A program made the position numbers and the translations under genes. 64,000 bases of DNA from Amycolatopsis circi. Its GTDB lineage: Bacteria > Actinomycetota > Actinomycetes > Mycobacteriales > Pseudonocardiaceae. Under the pieces are notes generated by a model. The model saw only the letters and a program-made list of their open reading frames with translations, ran no database searches and had not been told where the DNA came from. Location: positions 1 to 64,000 of the forward strand of contig NZ_PQIA01000016.1 in the NCBI RefSeq assembly GCF_003385235.1, read 5' to 3'. Every line of letters begins with the position of its first letter. Positions within the stretch are counted from its first letter, which is position 1. Below are positions 7,915-18,492 of the stretch, piece after piece.

Positions 7915-9567
7915 ATGCTGGACCGTGCGGTCATCGACGCCCTGTTCCCCGCGGATCTGCCCGAGCCTGAGCACTGGGAACAGCGCTATCCGGCCCGGCA
8001 GCTGCCCGACGGCGCGAAGGTGACCCGGTTCGGCCCGTCGCCGACCGGCTTCGTGCACATCGGCGGCATCTACGTCGCGACGATCGACCAGGACGTCGCG
8101 CGCCGTTCCGAGGGCAGCTACCTGGTGCGCGTCGAGGACACCGACCAGTCGCGCGAGGTCGAGGGCGCGCTGGAGCAGTTCGAACGCGGCTTCGCGTACT
8201 TCGGGCTGCAGGCCGACGAGGACGTGGTGCGCGGCGGCGAGTACGGCCCGTACCGGCAGTCCGACCGCGAACAGATCTACCTCACCTACGTACGGCACCT
8301 TCTGCGCGAAGGCCGCGCGTACATCGACTTCGCGACGAAGGACGAACTGGCGTCCATCACCGCGCGGCAGCAGGCCACGAAGCTCCCGACGGGCTACTAC
8401 GGCTCCTGGGCGATCTGGCGTGACGCCGACGCGGCCGACGTGCAGGCGAAGCTCGACGCTGGCGAGCCGTGGGTGGTCCGCTTCCGCGCGCCCGACGACA
8501 CCGGGCAGCGCGTGCGCTTCACCGACGCGATCCGCGGCACCATCGAGGCCGAGGCCAACCGCAACGACGTGGTGATCCTCAAGAGCTCCGACCAGAGCCC
8601 GCGGCTGCCGACCTACCATTTCGCGCACGCGGTCGACGACCACCTGATGCGGGTGAACCTGGTGATCCGCGGCGACGAGTGGATCTCGTCGGTGCCGACG
8701 CACCAGCAGCTCTTCGAAGCGCTCGGGTTCGAGCCGATCCAGTACGCGCACATCGCGCCGCTGATGAAGCAGGAGGGCGGCAGCAAGCGGAAGCTGTCCA
8801 AGCGCAAGGACCCGGAAGCCTCCGTCGACTTCTATCTCGAAGCCGGTTACCCGGTCCCGGCGGTGCTGTATTACCTGCGCGGCCTGGCGAACGGACGGCT
8901 CGCGGAGATGCCGCTCGCCGAAGCGCTCGACGCGCCGATCAACCTCGACGAGTGCGGCGTCGCCGGTCCGCTCGTGGACCTGGTGAAGCTGGACGACCTC
9001 GCGGCTGACTACGTCGCGACGCTGTCCGGCGAGGAGATCCTCGCGTCGGTGCTGGAGTGGGCCGAGCGGTTCGACCCGGAGCTGAAGACGGTCCTGGAGT
9101 CCTCGCGGGAGCTGGCGCTGCGCGCGTTGGCGGTGGAGCGCGAAGGTGTCGAGAACCCGCGCAAGGACTTGAAGAAGTGGAGCGAATTCCGCGCCGTCTA
9201 CGGGTTCTTCTTCCCGCAGCTGCACCAGGCGGTGACCGGTCCCGACGACGAGCGGATCGCTGCGCTCGGCGTTCCGGCGGACGTCGTGCGCGCGGTGGCG
9301 TCGGACTTCGTGTCGGCGTACCAGCAGCTCGACGACGGCCAGGAGTGGTTCCAGCAGATCCGCGACGTCGCGGCTAAGCACGGCTTTGCCAAGAACGCCA
9401 AGGAGTTCAAGAAGGACCCGGACGCGTACCCGGGTTCGATCCGCGAGGCGTCGCAGATTATCCGGATCGCGATTACTGGGTCGACTCGGAGTCCGGACCT
9501 GCACTCGATCACGCAGGCGCTGGGCGCGGAGGAAACCTTGCGGCGCTTCGGGAATCTGGTCGGCTGA
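7915..9567 (+). CDS. gltX: Glutamyl-tRNA synthetase-like class I aminoacyl-tRNA ligase
   Basis: Class I synthetase of 550 residues, charging tRNA with glutamate by family. The HIGH-type signature FGPSPTGFVHIGG lies at about residues 39-51 and the KMSKS equivalent KRKLSKRKD near 294-302. The C-terminal anticodon-binding region is longer than in standard GltX. The start is ATG at 7915 after GGGAGA; the frame is open further upstream into padR. It may be a second, diverged GltX in this genome, since the order PadR-gltX is not the usual gltX locus. Essential role versus paralogue cannot be decided here. Confidence 0.9.
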   Translation: MLDRAVIDALFPADLPEPEHWEQRYPARQLPDGAKVTRFGPSPTGFVHIGGIYVATIDQDVARRSEGSYLVRVEDTDQSREVEGALEQFERGFAYFGLQADEDVVRGGEYGPYRQSDREQIYLTYVRHLLREGRAYIDFATKDELASITARQQATKLPTGYYGSWAIWRDADAADVQAKLDAGEPWVVRFRAPDDTGQRVRFTDAIRGTIEAEANRNDVVILKSSDQSPRLPTYHFAHAVDDHLMRVNLVIRGDEWISSVPTHQQLFEALGFEPIQYAHIAPLMKQEGGSKRKLSKRKDPEASVDFYLEAGYPVPAVLYYLRGLANGRLAEMPLAEALDAPINLDECGVAGPLVDLVKLDDLAADYVATLSGEEILASVLEWAERFDPELKTVLESSRELALRALAVEREGVENPRKDLKKWSEFRAVYGFFFPQLHQAVTGPDDERIAALGVPADVVRAVASDFVSAYQQLDDGQEWFQQIRDVAAKHGFAKNAKEFKKDPDAYPGSIREASQIIRIAITGSTRSPDLHSITQALGAEETLRRFGNLVG

Positions 9568-9573
9568 GCCCGT

Positions 9574-9615
9574 CGTGAGTGCTGATCACGGTTAGAACCG
9601 TGATCAGCACTCACG
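9574..9615. terminator. Family hairpin copy 1 (20-bp arms)
   Basis: Perfect inverted repeat, arms 9574-9593 and 9596-9615, centre GGTT-AG-AACC, outer ends CGTGAGTG/CACTCACG. It lies between the convergent gltX and the response regulator, whose stop codon is inside the right arm. Probably a bidirectional terminator. Four more copies occur at 38694, 53207, 60818 and 62864. Confidence 0.85.
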
Positions 9616-10255
9616 AGTTGAGGTAGGTCAGCACCGCCAGGACGCGCCGGTTGCCGGTTTCGTCGTCGGTGATGCCGAGCTTGCCGAACAGCGACGTCGT
9701 GTACTTGCTGATCGCGCTTTCGCTCAGGAACAGCCGTCCGGCGATCGCGGTATTCGACAGGCCTTCCGCCATCAGCTCCAGCACCGACCGTTCGCGGTCG
9801 GTCAGCGTGCCGAGCCGCTGATCCGGCGACCCGCTCGTAAGCAGTTTCGAGATCACTGCCGGGTCCATCGCCGTGCCGCCGGCCGCGACGCGTTCGAGGG
9901 CGTCGATGAACTGTTCGGCCTCGAAAACGCTGTCCTTCAACAGGTATCCGACGCCGCTCGCCCCGCCGACCAGGAGTTCGCGGGCGTAGAGCTGTTCGAC
10001 GTGCTGCGACAGGATCAGCACCGGCAGCCCGGGCGTCTCGCGTCGCGCGGCGAGCACCGCGCGCAGGCCCTCGTCGGTTTGCGTCGGCGGCATCCGGACG
10101 TCGACCACGGCCACGTCCGGCCGGTGTTCCCGCAGCACGGCGACGGTTTCCGGACCGGTCGTCGCGGTCGCCACCACCTCGTGGCCGTAGGCCTGCAGGA
10201 GCCGGATCAGTCCGTCCCGCAGCAGGTAGAGGTCCTCGGCTACGACGATGCGCAT
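9611..10255 (-). CDS. NarL/LuxR-type response regulator
   Basis: Response regulator of 214 residues. The receiver domain has the acidic pocket near VVAEDLYLLRDG, the phospho-acceptor Asp52 in VVDVRMPP and the conserved Lys in YLLKDSV. The C-terminal LuxR HTH reads LTDRERSVLELMAEGLSNTA then LFLSESAISKYTTSLFGKL. ATG at 10255 is used; an in-frame ATG at 10270 is possible. It overlaps the kinase gene by 16 bases and is translated after it. Its likely target is the divergent gene at 11668. Confidence 0.93.
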   Translation of the reverse strand: MRIVVAEDLYLLRDGLIRLLQAYGHEVVATATTGPETVAVLREHRPDVAVVDVRMPPTQTDEGLRAVLAARRETPGLPVLILSQHVEQLYARELLVGGASGVGYLLKDSVFEAEQFIDALERVAAGGTAMDPAVISKLLTSGSPDQRLGTLTDRERSVLELMAEGLSNTAIAGRLFLSESAISKYTTSLFGKLGITDDETGNRRVLAVLTYLNS

Positions 10256-11484
10256 GGCACCATCATCCACGCTCGGGTCGGCCCGCCTTCCGGGCTGGTG
10301 ACCTCCAGGGCGCCGTCGAAGACCGCGAGGCGGCGGCGCAGTCCGCCGAGCCCGCCGTCCGGGTCGATTTCGGCCCCGCCGCGGCCGTCGTCCTCGACCT
10401 CAGCGCACAGTTGATTCCCTTCTTGCCGCAGGGAAATCCGCACGTGCGACGCGTGCGAGTGCTTCACCGCGTTGGCGAGCAGTTCGGCGATCCCGAAGTA
10501 CAGCGCGGATTCGATCGGCGGATCGAGCGGCTGCGGCAGGTCGGCTTCGACCGTCACGTCGAGCGGCAGGTCCATCGCCATCGCGCGAACCGCGTCGGCG
10601 AGGCCGCGTTCGTTCAGCACCGGCGGGCTGATGCCGCGGACGAGTTCGCGTAGTTCGGTGAGCGAGGTGGCCGCGCCGGCCCGGGCGTCGCGCAGTAGTT
10701 CCTTGGCCTGCTCGGGATTGGTCTCCATCAGCTTCTCCGCGGTCGCCAGCGCGAGACCGAGTGCGACCAGGCGGGCTTGCGCGCCGTCGTGCAAATCCCG
10801 TTCGATGCGGCGGATTTCCGCGGCCTGCGCGATGGTCGTGTCCGCGCGCAGGGCGGTCAGCGTGTCGACCCGGTCCGCCAGCTCCATCGTGGCGGACGCG
10901 CCCAGGAAGCGCGTGGCCACCGGGATGACGCTTCGCCACGCGTACGGCGCGGTCGCGACCGTGACCAGCAGACCGGCCAGGTATCCGGCGGGGAAGACTG
11001 TCAGCGCCAGGACCGCCGCGACGACGCCGAGCAGCGGCACGAGCGTGACCAGGCCGAACGAGAACGGCGCGAGGAGGGCGAACCGCAGGTCCCGCCAGGT
11101 CGCCGGGTCGTAGCGCCAGTTCTTCAGCCGCTGCTCGCGCCGGGCTTCTTCCCGGGTGCGTGCGTAGGAATGGCCGTTCCACCAATATCCGGTCGACAGC
11201 TGGGTGATCGGCGGCAGTTCGCGGTACCCGGGCGGGAGCACGATGCCGGTCCAGTTCGCGACCATGACGCGGGTCATCCGACACACCGGCCGCGCCAGCA
11301 GCAGCGTCCCGATCCCCGCCCAGACGAACGGCGCGATCCACGACCACGCGCTGCCGCCCCACAACTGCCACAGGCCTGCCGCGGCCGCCCACACCACCGG
11401 GATCAGCAGGGCCACGCCCGCCGCTTGGGCGGCGCGGACAAAACCCACCCGGCAACTGCGTAACCAGGACCCTAGTAGTCGCAT
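10240..11484 (-). CDS. Sensor histidine kinase (HisKA_3 type)
   Basis: Kinase of 414 residues, partner of the response regulator downstream. Two hydrophobic hairpins (about residues 20-68 and 135-192) make a four-helix membrane sensor with a short cytoplasmic loop. The phospho-acceptor His232 lies in RRIERDLHDGAQARL, the typical HisKA_3 box. The ATPase domain has LLANAVKHSHASHV (N box) and EVEDDGRGG with GGLGGLRRRL (G boxes). The ATG at 11484 follows GGGGGAAG. The signal is unknown. Confidence 0.92.
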   Translation of the reverse strand: MRLLGSWLRSCRVGFVRAAQAAGVALLIPVVWAAAAGLWQLWGGSAWSWIAPFVWAGIGTLLLARPVCRMTRVMVANWTGIVLPPGYRELPPITQLSTGYWWNGHSYARTREEARREQRLKNWRYDPATWRDLRFALLAPFSFGLVTLVPLLGVVAAVLALTVFPAGYLAGLLVTVATAPYAWRSVIPVATRFLGASATMELADRVDTLTALRADTTIAQAAEIRRIERDLHDGAQARLVALGLALATAEKLMETNPEQAKELLRDARAGAATSLTELRELVRGISPPVLNERGLADAVRAMAMDLPLDVTVEADLPQPLDPPIESALYFGIAELLANAVKHSHASHVRISLRQEGNQLCAEVEDDGRGGAEIDPDGGLGGLRRRLAVFDGALEVTSPEGGPTRAWMMVPCASS

Positions 11485-11565
11485 CGTTCTTCCCCCTGTC
11501 CGTCCGGTGTTCCGCGGTCCACTGTGCACCACGAAACGCCGGTTTCCCGCCGCCGCGGGACAGGA

Positions 11566-11602
11566 GTGGGTCCAGACCCACCCCCTTGTGCGGCCAGACC
11601 CA
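11566..11602. promoter_or_regulatory. Palindromic operator candidate of the two-component system
   Basis: GTGGGTC-CA-GACCCAC (11566-11581) is a perfect 16-base palindrome in the divergent region between kinase and membrane protein. The half-site CCAGACCCA is repeated in direct orientation at 11594-11602. Arrangement and place fit a NarL-family dimer site driving the gene at 11668. Confidence 0.45.
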
Positions 11603-11667
11603 TACCGGGCCGGGCCGCGGCTTTCTAGCGTTGCTGGCACAACGGGAAACCACAAGGGAGAACAGAG

Positions 11668-12069
11668 ATGCAGACCATCGAACGCCCCGCCGCCGTCCAG
11701 CGCCCGCTCGGCCTCGCTAAGGGGTTCGTCGCGGCTTACGGAGCGATGGGCGTGGCCGTCTTCGGCACGATCGTCGCGCTGGCCGTCGCCGACGGGACGG
11801 CGACCGGCTTCATGTGGACGCGGTCCGCGCTGGTGCCGGTGAGCGCGGTGATCATGTACTGGCTGGTGTCGCTCGCGGCTCGGGGGTCGACCAGGGCTTA
11901 TCAGCGGGCCCGGCTCATCTCGGTGGTCGCGCCGATCGCGCTCGTCGGCGTCGACCTGATCCCGGGTGCGTGCCCGTTCTGGTTCCTGCTGCTGCAGACC
12001 GCTTGTGCCGTGCTGCTGGCCGCCGCCGCGGTCCCGCTCTTCCGGCTGCGGGCTACGTTCCAGAAGTGA
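11668..12069 (+). CDS. Small multi-pass membrane protein next to a two-component system
   Basis: Protein of 133 residues with about four hydrophobic segments (roughly 18-42, 52-70, 82-97, 104-127). No known motif was recognised. The ATG follows AAGGGAGAACAGAG. It is divergent from the kinase/regulator operon with an operator-like palindrome between them, so it is probably the regulated target, for example an envelope-stress or efflux-accessory protein. Its last 17 bases overlap the end of the convergent acylase gene. Confidence 0.75.
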   Translation: MQTIERPAAVQRPLGLAKGFVAAYGAMGVAVFGTIVALAVADGTATGFMWTRSALVPVSAVIMYWLVSLAARGSTRAYQRARLISVVAPIALVGVDLIPGACPFWFLLLQTACAVLLAAAAVPLFRLRATFQK

Positions 12070-14407
12070 ACTTCGGGACCAGCCGGATCCGGACATCGAG
12101 GTTCCGTTCGACCGCCGCGCGGCTCGACAGCAGGGGGAACGAGCCGCCGGACGCCCACAGGTCGTTCAGGTCTCGGTAGTGCGGGCTGCGCGGGTCGCCG
12201 GACTGGCCGGGCGCGTTGATCGCCCGCGACGCGTCCCAGTCGCCGACGTCGAGCGCCATCTTGAAGGTCGCGCCGATGATCTGCTGGTAGGTGAGCGGGT
12301 GGAAGAACGACGGGTGGACGGTCTGGTAGTCGCCGCCGACCGGGGTCGGGCCGACGTTCGGGCCGCCTGCCGGATGCACGAATTCCTGGTACTGCAGCGA
12401 ACCCCAGCGCCATTTCGCCGGGTCGCCGCCGAGTTTTCCGGCGACGTCGCGGAAAGCGAGCGGGAGAGTGTCGAGGATCAGCTTGTCGCGCTTGGCCGCG
12501 CCGCCCGGGCCGAACCACGCGTCCGGGTCGGCGAAGGACGCGAGCACGAGGCTGAAGTCCGGATTGATGGTGCGGGACAGGACATCCGCGGCGGCTTGCG
12601 GAAGCATCGTGTGCGCCCAGCCGCCGTGGAGGTACTTCAGCAGCCACGTTTCGTACAGCGCGGCAGGGGCGGAATCCACCGAGGCGACGCCGTCGAAACC
12701 GCGCAGCAGGTCGAGCGCTTTCGCGGTGTCCGGATCGGTGGAGGAAAGGTTCCGCAGGAAGGGTGTGAGACGAGTGGCCAGCAAGGACTTTTCGTCGCGC
12801 TGGATGGCGAGCGAATCGGCGACGCGGGCGCGTGGCGTGGACTTGATCAGCTGGTCGATCCGCTCCTTGCGGTACGGGAGCTGCCATTCGTAGTTGGACA
12901 CCACCGGGAAGCCCGGCGGAAGGTTGTAGTCGTTGGCGGAGGCGAAGAAACCGGCCGGCGGGTTGTGCTGCCACGGGAGTTCGGAGTTGGCGTAGAAGCC
13001 GTTCCACTCGTAGCGGCCGTCGCCGGGGACAGGCAGCAGGCCGTCGTATCCGGCTCCGGTGCGGCGCGGGGTCAGCGCGCCGGGGACGTAGCCGATGTCG
13101 CCGTGGACGTCGGCGTAGACGAGGTTCGACCCGGGTGCGCCCCACTTGCGCATTCCGGCGGTGAATTCAGTGAAGTCGCGGGCACGCTGGTAGTTCAGGC
13201 TGCCGAGGTAGGCCGCGCTGCCCGGTTCGGTCCACGCGGTGCGGACGGCGAAGGCCCGGTTCGCTGCTTCGTCGACCTTCACGATCGGGCCGTGCCGAGT
13301 GAAGGACAGTTCTCGGGTGACCGGCTGGCCGCCGAGGACTGGGATGGTCTCGGTGACCTTGGTGATCGGCTCCCAGCCGCCGCGGTAGCGGTACCGGCTG
13401 TGGTCGGCGGGGTCGAGTTCGTAGACGTAGAGGTCGGTTTGGTCGACCGGCAGGTTCGTCAGCCCGAACGCGACGGAATCGTTGTGGCCGATGGCAATGC
13501 CCGGATTCCACGGCTCGCCCGCCCCGGTGAGGTTCAGGCCGGGCGCGGAAAGCTGGGCGACATAACGACCGGACGGCAACGCGTCGGCGCCGCGGTGCGG
13601 ATCGTTGGCGAGGATCGGCCGTCCGGTGGCGGTGCGGTTCGGGCCGATCGCCCACGAGTTGCTGCCGCTGGTGGCGTCGGCGATGTCCTTCGGACCGGCG
13701 ACGCCCTTCGGGAACGTGACCGCCGCGGTTGCCTTGTTGTACACGGAAAGCACGTCGCCGGGGACTGAACACGGATCGAGGCCTTCGGGCACCGCGGCCT
13801 CGTGGTCGGGGTGCAGGCTGCGGAGGTACTTGCTCGCGTTCGGTCCGGCCTGGCACACCATCTGCGCGCGGGCGACCTCCCACATGAGGTTCTCGCCGAT
13901 CGCGTGCGTCCGGATGCGGACGACGTCCTCAGGCTGCCAATGCGACGGCTGGTAGCCGAGCTTGCCGAACTCCGGCGGTGCCGCTTCGGGATGCTTGGCG
14001 AGCCAGTCGACGTAGGAGTTGATCCCCTCGGCGAACCGGGTGGCGGCGAGTTTGGCTTCGGGACCGTAGGAGGCCCATTCCTTCCGCATGTCGCCGCGGT
14101 AGAGGAACAGCCGGGCCGCGCGGTCCTGGTCCACATAGGACTCGCCGAGGACCTCGCTGAGCAACCCGAGACCCCGGCGGCGCCAGGTGTCGAGCTGGAA
14201 GAGGCGGTCGCGCGCGACGGTGAATCCCTGTGCGTAGAACAGGTCCGCGGTGTTGGCCGCGTAGATGTGCGGGACGCCCCACTTGTCGACGAGCAGGTCG
14301 ACCGGGCGGGAAAGACCGTCGAGAGCGACGGTGCTGGTGGTGGCTGTGGCTGGGGTGGTGCCGAGCAGCGTCAGAACGAGTATCAGGACGGTAGCTTTGG
14401 ACCGCAT
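12053..14407 (-). CDS. Secreted penicillin-acylase-type Ntn hydrolase
   Basis: Pre-protein of 784 residues of the penicillin amidase (S45) family, autocatalytically cut into alpha and beta chains. The signal peptide is residues 1-22 (MRSKATVLILVLTLLGTTPA...). The autoprocessing site is DATSG/SNSWAIG, so Ser249 becomes the N-terminal nucleophile. NDPH and the AFGLTN oxyanion-type region follow. Substrates in the family range from beta-lactams and aculeacin-like lipopeptides to acyl-homoserine lactones, and specificity cannot be read here. ATG 14407 is preferred to an upstream GTG (14416) because the hydrophobic signal starts there. Confidence 0.9.
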   Translation of the reverse strand: MRSKATVLILVLTLLGTTPATATTSTVALDGLSRPVDLLVDKWGVPHIYAANTADLFYAQGFTVARDRLFQLDTWRRRGLGLLSEVLGESYVDQDRAARLFLYRGDMRKEWASYGPEAKLAATRFAEGINSYVDWLAKHPEAAPPEFGKLGYQPSHWQPEDVVRIRTHAIGENLMWEVARAQMVCQAGPNASKYLRSLHPDHEAAVPEGLDPCSVPGDVLSVYNKATAAVTFPKGVAGPKDIADATSGSNSWAIGPNRTATGRPILANDPHRGADALPSGRYVAQLSAPGLNLTGAGEPWNPGIAIGHNDSVAFGLTNLPVDQTDLYVYELDPADHSRYRYRGGWEPITKVTETIPVLGGQPVTRELSFTRHGPIVKVDEAANRAFAVRTAWTEPGSAAYLGSLNYQRARDFTEFTAGMRKWGAPGSNLVYADVHGDIGYVPGALTPRRTGAGYDGLLPVPGDGRYEWNGFYANSELPWQHNPPAGFFASANDYNLPPGFPVVSNYEWQLPYRKERIDQLIKSTPRARVADSLAIQRDEKSLLATRLTPFLRNLSSTDPDTAKALDLLRGFDGVASVDSAPAALYETWLLKYLHGGWAHTMLPQAAADVLSRTINPDFSLVLASFADPDAWFGPGGAAKRDKLILDTLPLAFRDVAGKLGGDPAKWRWGSLQYQEFVHPAGGPNVGPTPVGGDYQTVHPSFFHPLTYQQIIGATFKMALDVGDWDASRAINAPGQSGDPRSPHYRDLNDLWASGGSFPLLSSRAAVERNLDVRIRLVPKFTSGT

Positions 14408-14585
14408 TTCCCCCACCCCCGGGCATCGGCGACGACCAGGCGCACGCTAATCGCGGACGGCGGCGGCACCCACCCCTGAACCGGGACGAGTAGGGGGAAC
14501 CGGACGTCGGGCGCTGTCGTCCAAGGTGCCGCTGGGGAGCTTCTTCAGTACTGTCCCGGCTCAGACCGAACCCGTGGGGGATGCG

Positions 14586-15137
14586 ATGCGACGTGTGGTG
14601 GCGACGGCTGCCGCGATCCTGGCCTGTGTGCTGGGACTGGCGGCCTGCGGCAGCAGCACCGAGGGCGGTGACAAGAACGTCGTGACCGCTGACAGCAGTG
14701 CCGCGCCGGACGGCAGTGCCGCGCCGGACAGCAAGGGCGGCGCCAAGACCGGCACGCCGCTCGCGAACACGGACCCGTGCAGCTTGCTGAAGCCCTCTGA
14801 CGTGCCCGAACTCGAGCAGGACAGCAGCACCGCGCCCAAGGCCGACGGACGCCGGTGCGAGGGTCCCGGCTACTCCGTCACCCTCTCCGAGGTCGACGCG
14901 GAGGGCTACGCCGTCCAGTTCGAGGGCTCGATAGTCAAGCCGATCCCCGACATCGCCGGGTACAAGGCGGGCACGACGGAGACCACCGGCTCCTGGTCCA
15001 GCAGCTGCGCCGTCATCCTCGCTGTGACCACCAACCAGCTGGTGTACGTCGCCGTCAGCAACAAGCAAGACCCGTCCAAGAACTGCGATATCGCCAAGAA
15101 AGCGGCGACCGCCATCGCGGGCCGCATTCCCCGCTGA
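14586..15137 (+). CDS. DUF3558-like lipoprotein
   Basis: Lipoprotein of 183 residues. The signal peptide ends in a lipobox LGLAAC with Cys21. A short Ser/Ala/Pro/Asp linker with an APDGSAAPDS repeat precedes a domain that begins DPCSLLKPSDVPEL. That opening and four conserved-type cysteines (DPCSLL, GRRCEG, SSSCAVI, KNCDIA) are typical of the DUF3558 family, common in Pseudonocardiaceae. The ATG at 14586 follows GGGGGAT. It ends one base before the convergent aminotransferase. Confidence 0.85.
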   Translation: MRRVVATAAAILACVLGLAACGSSTEGGDKNVVTADSSAAPDGSAAPDSKGGAKTGTPLANTDPCSLLKPSDVPELEQDSSTAPKADGRRCEGPGYSVTLSEVDAEGYAVQFEGSIVKPIPDIAGYKAGTTETTGSWSSSCAVILAVTTNQLVYVAVSNKQDPSKNCDIAKKAATAIAGRIPR

Positions 15138-15138
15138 G

Positions 15139-16460
<1,322 letters not shown>

Positions 16461-16482
16461 GACATCGAACAACGATGAGGCG

Positions 16483-17385
16483 ATGTTGAACCCGTGGCGG
16501 CTGCGGCTGTTGAGTCGGCTCGCTGTGCTGGGCACCGTGCGTGCGGTCGCGCAGGACGTGAATCTCAGCGCCTCGACGGTGTCGCACCAGCTCGCGTTGC
16601 TGGAAACCGAAACGCGCACCCGGCTGTTGGAACGCACTGGCCGTCGCGTCCGGCTGACGCCCGCCGGGGAGAAACTGGCCCGGCAGGCGCGCGCGATCCT
16701 CGACCATCTCGACGCGGTCGAGGCCGAACTGCGCGGCGACGAACCGGCCGGGCTGGTGCGGATCGGTGCGTTCCAAAGCGCGATCCACACCTTCGCCGTG
16801 CCTGCCGCGACCCGTCTCGCGCAGACCTATCCGCGGCTGGAAACCGAACTGGCAGAACGGGAACCGCACGAGAGCGTGCCCGCGCTCCGGGCCGGAGACA
16901 GCGACGTCATCATCACCACCACCGACTTCGCCGACCTGCCGCTCGGCCCGGACCTGGAGATCATCCGGCTGGCGACCGACCCGATCGTGCTGGTCACCGC
17001 GCTCGACCGGCCGGAGCCGCCCGGGCCCGCCGTGCTCGCGGACTACGCCGCCGAACCGTGGGCGCTCGACATTCCCCCGTCCTACATGGCGAACCTGACG
17101 CTGCGGCTCTGTCGCGAATCGGGGTTCGAGCCGCGCGTGGTGTGCCGGTTCAGCAATTACCTGATGACGCTGCAGCACGTCGAGGCCGGGCTGTCGATCG
17201 CGTTGCTGCCGGGACTGGCGGTGGATCCGCGGTATCGGGTGGCGACGAAGGCGTTGGCGACTCCGGTGACGCGCACGATCGTCGCGGTCACCCGGCGAGG
17301 TTCGCCGCGACGGGCAGCGGTGAATGCGGTGCTGGACGCACTGCAGCAGCCGGTCGAGCTTCCGGCGGCGGTGGAGCAGGCTTAG
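16483..17385 (+). CDS. dgdR: LysR family regulator, likely of dgdA
   Basis: LysR regulator of 300 residues. The HTH is at the N-terminus (LSRLAVLGTVRAVAQDVNLS, then ASTVSHQLALLE), followed by the effector-binding periplasmic-fold domain, with the hinge near residue 88. ATG 16483 has GATGAGG upstream; an in-frame ATG at 16459 lies inside the operator and is less likely. Divergent orientation to the dialkylglycine decarboxylase gene gives the role. The name dgdR is by context. Confidence 0.85.
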   Translation: MLNPWRLRLLSRLAVLGTVRAVAQDVNLSASTVSHQLALLETETRTRLLERTGRRVRLTPAGEKLARQARAILDHLDAVEAELRGDEPAGLVRIGAFQSAIHTFAVPAATRLAQTYPRLETELAEREPHESVPALRAGDSDVIITTTDFADLPLGPDLEIIRLATDPIVLVTALDRPEPPGPAVLADYAAEPWALDIPPSYMANLTLRLCRESGFEPRVVCRFSNYLMTLQHVEAGLSIALLPGLAVDPRYRVATKALATPVTRTIVAVTRRGSPRRAAVNAVLDALQQPVELPAAVEQA

Positions 17386-17491
17386 GCCCGGCCCTTGGGC
17401 AGGACTGCCAGTGCGGTTCTCTTCCTGGCGTCGGACGCGTCGTCGTTCGTGCCGAGCTTTCGCCGACGGCGGCTGCACCCCGGCCTGAACG

Positions 17492-18445
17492 CTAGCCGAC
17501 CAGATCCGCCATGATTTGCGCTGCCGGGACTACGTTTCGGACCAAACCCGCAGCTTGACCGGCGTAGTGCGCCAGAGCTTCGAGGTCTCCGGTCATGCCC
17601 GGTACGGGAATCATGTCGTCGTAGCGATGCCAAGGGTTTCCAGCCGCATCCGTCGCCACAATGTCGCCTTCGCCGGGCCGTTCCGTGCGCGGTTCGCCCG
17701 CGGCTTCCCATTGCGTGAGCGTCGAATTGCGCAAGGCGCGGTGCGGAGCGTCCGGCCAGCCGCCGTCGAAGCAACGGGTGTGGACGGCGTCCTCGAGTTC
17801 CGCGGCGAGCACGGCTTCGCGGTAGGAATCATGGGTCGCCGCTTCGGTCGCGGTCAGGAATCGGGTGCCCAGCCAACCGCCTTGCGCGCCGAGAGCGAGC
17901 ACTGCGGCGAGCCCGCGGCTGTCGGCGATTCCGCCTGCTGCGAGCACGGGAATCGGGCTGACCGCGTCTACGATGGCGGGTACCAGCACGAGCGTCGAGG
18001 CTTGGCCGCGCACGTGTCCGCCTGCTTCCGATCCTTGCGCGACAACGACGTCGACGCCTGCTTCCGCCGCTTGTCGCGCTTCGGCGACTGAACCCGCGGT
18101 GTGGATCAGCTGTGCGTCCTTGACCCGCGCAGCGATCTTGGCCGGGTCGCCCCAGAACGTCGAGATAATCGGGACTTCCTCGGCGAGGCAGGCGTCGAGC
18201 ACGTCGTCGATCGGGAAGTCGAGGACGAGGTTGACCGCGAAGGGGCGGTCCGTGCGGCGGCGCACCTCGCGGATCCGGCGGACTGCCTCGTCGGGGTCGG
18301 TCCAGGTGAGGGCGAGGGTCCCGAGGCCGCCCGCGTTCGAGACCGCTGCGGCGAGTTCCGGCGTCGCTGCCGAGCCGATCGGGGCCTGCGCGATCGGTAC
18401 GTCGATGCCGAGCGTGTCGCAGATCTGCTTCGGAAACCGAATCAT
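17492..18445 (-). CDS. Nitronate monooxygenase (FMN TIM-barrel)
   Basis: FMN enzyme of 317 residues of the nitronate monooxygenase / 2-nitropropane dioxygenase family, which oxidises alkyl nitronates to carbonyl compound and nitrite. Landmarks are VPIAQAPIGSAATPELAAAV, the GSEAGGH flavin-site motif and AAGGIADSRG, with GAQGGWLGTRF for phosphate binding. The divergent HxlR regulator begins 47 bases away. It may belong to detoxification of propionate-3-nitronate or a nitro metabolite. Confidence 0.88.
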   Translation of the reverse strand: MIRFPKQICDTLGIDVPIAQAPIGSAATPELAAAVSNAGGLGTLALTWTDPDEAVRRIREVRRRTDRPFAVNLVLDFPIDDVLDACLAEEVPIISTFWGDPAKIAARVKDAQLIHTAGSVAEARQAAEAGVDVVVAQGSEAGGHVRGQASTLVLVPAIVDAVSPIPVLAAGGIADSRGLAAVLALGAQGGWLGTRFLTATEAATHDSYREAVLAAELEDAVHTRCFDGGWPDAPHRALRNSTLTQWEAAGEPRTERPGEGDIVATDAAGNPWHRYDDMIPVPGMTGDLEALAHYAGQAAGLVRNVVPAAQIMADLVG

Positions 18446-18492
18446 GGCGGCCGATGTTAGTGTTTCGGGAATCGAAGCGCAAGGAGATGCGG

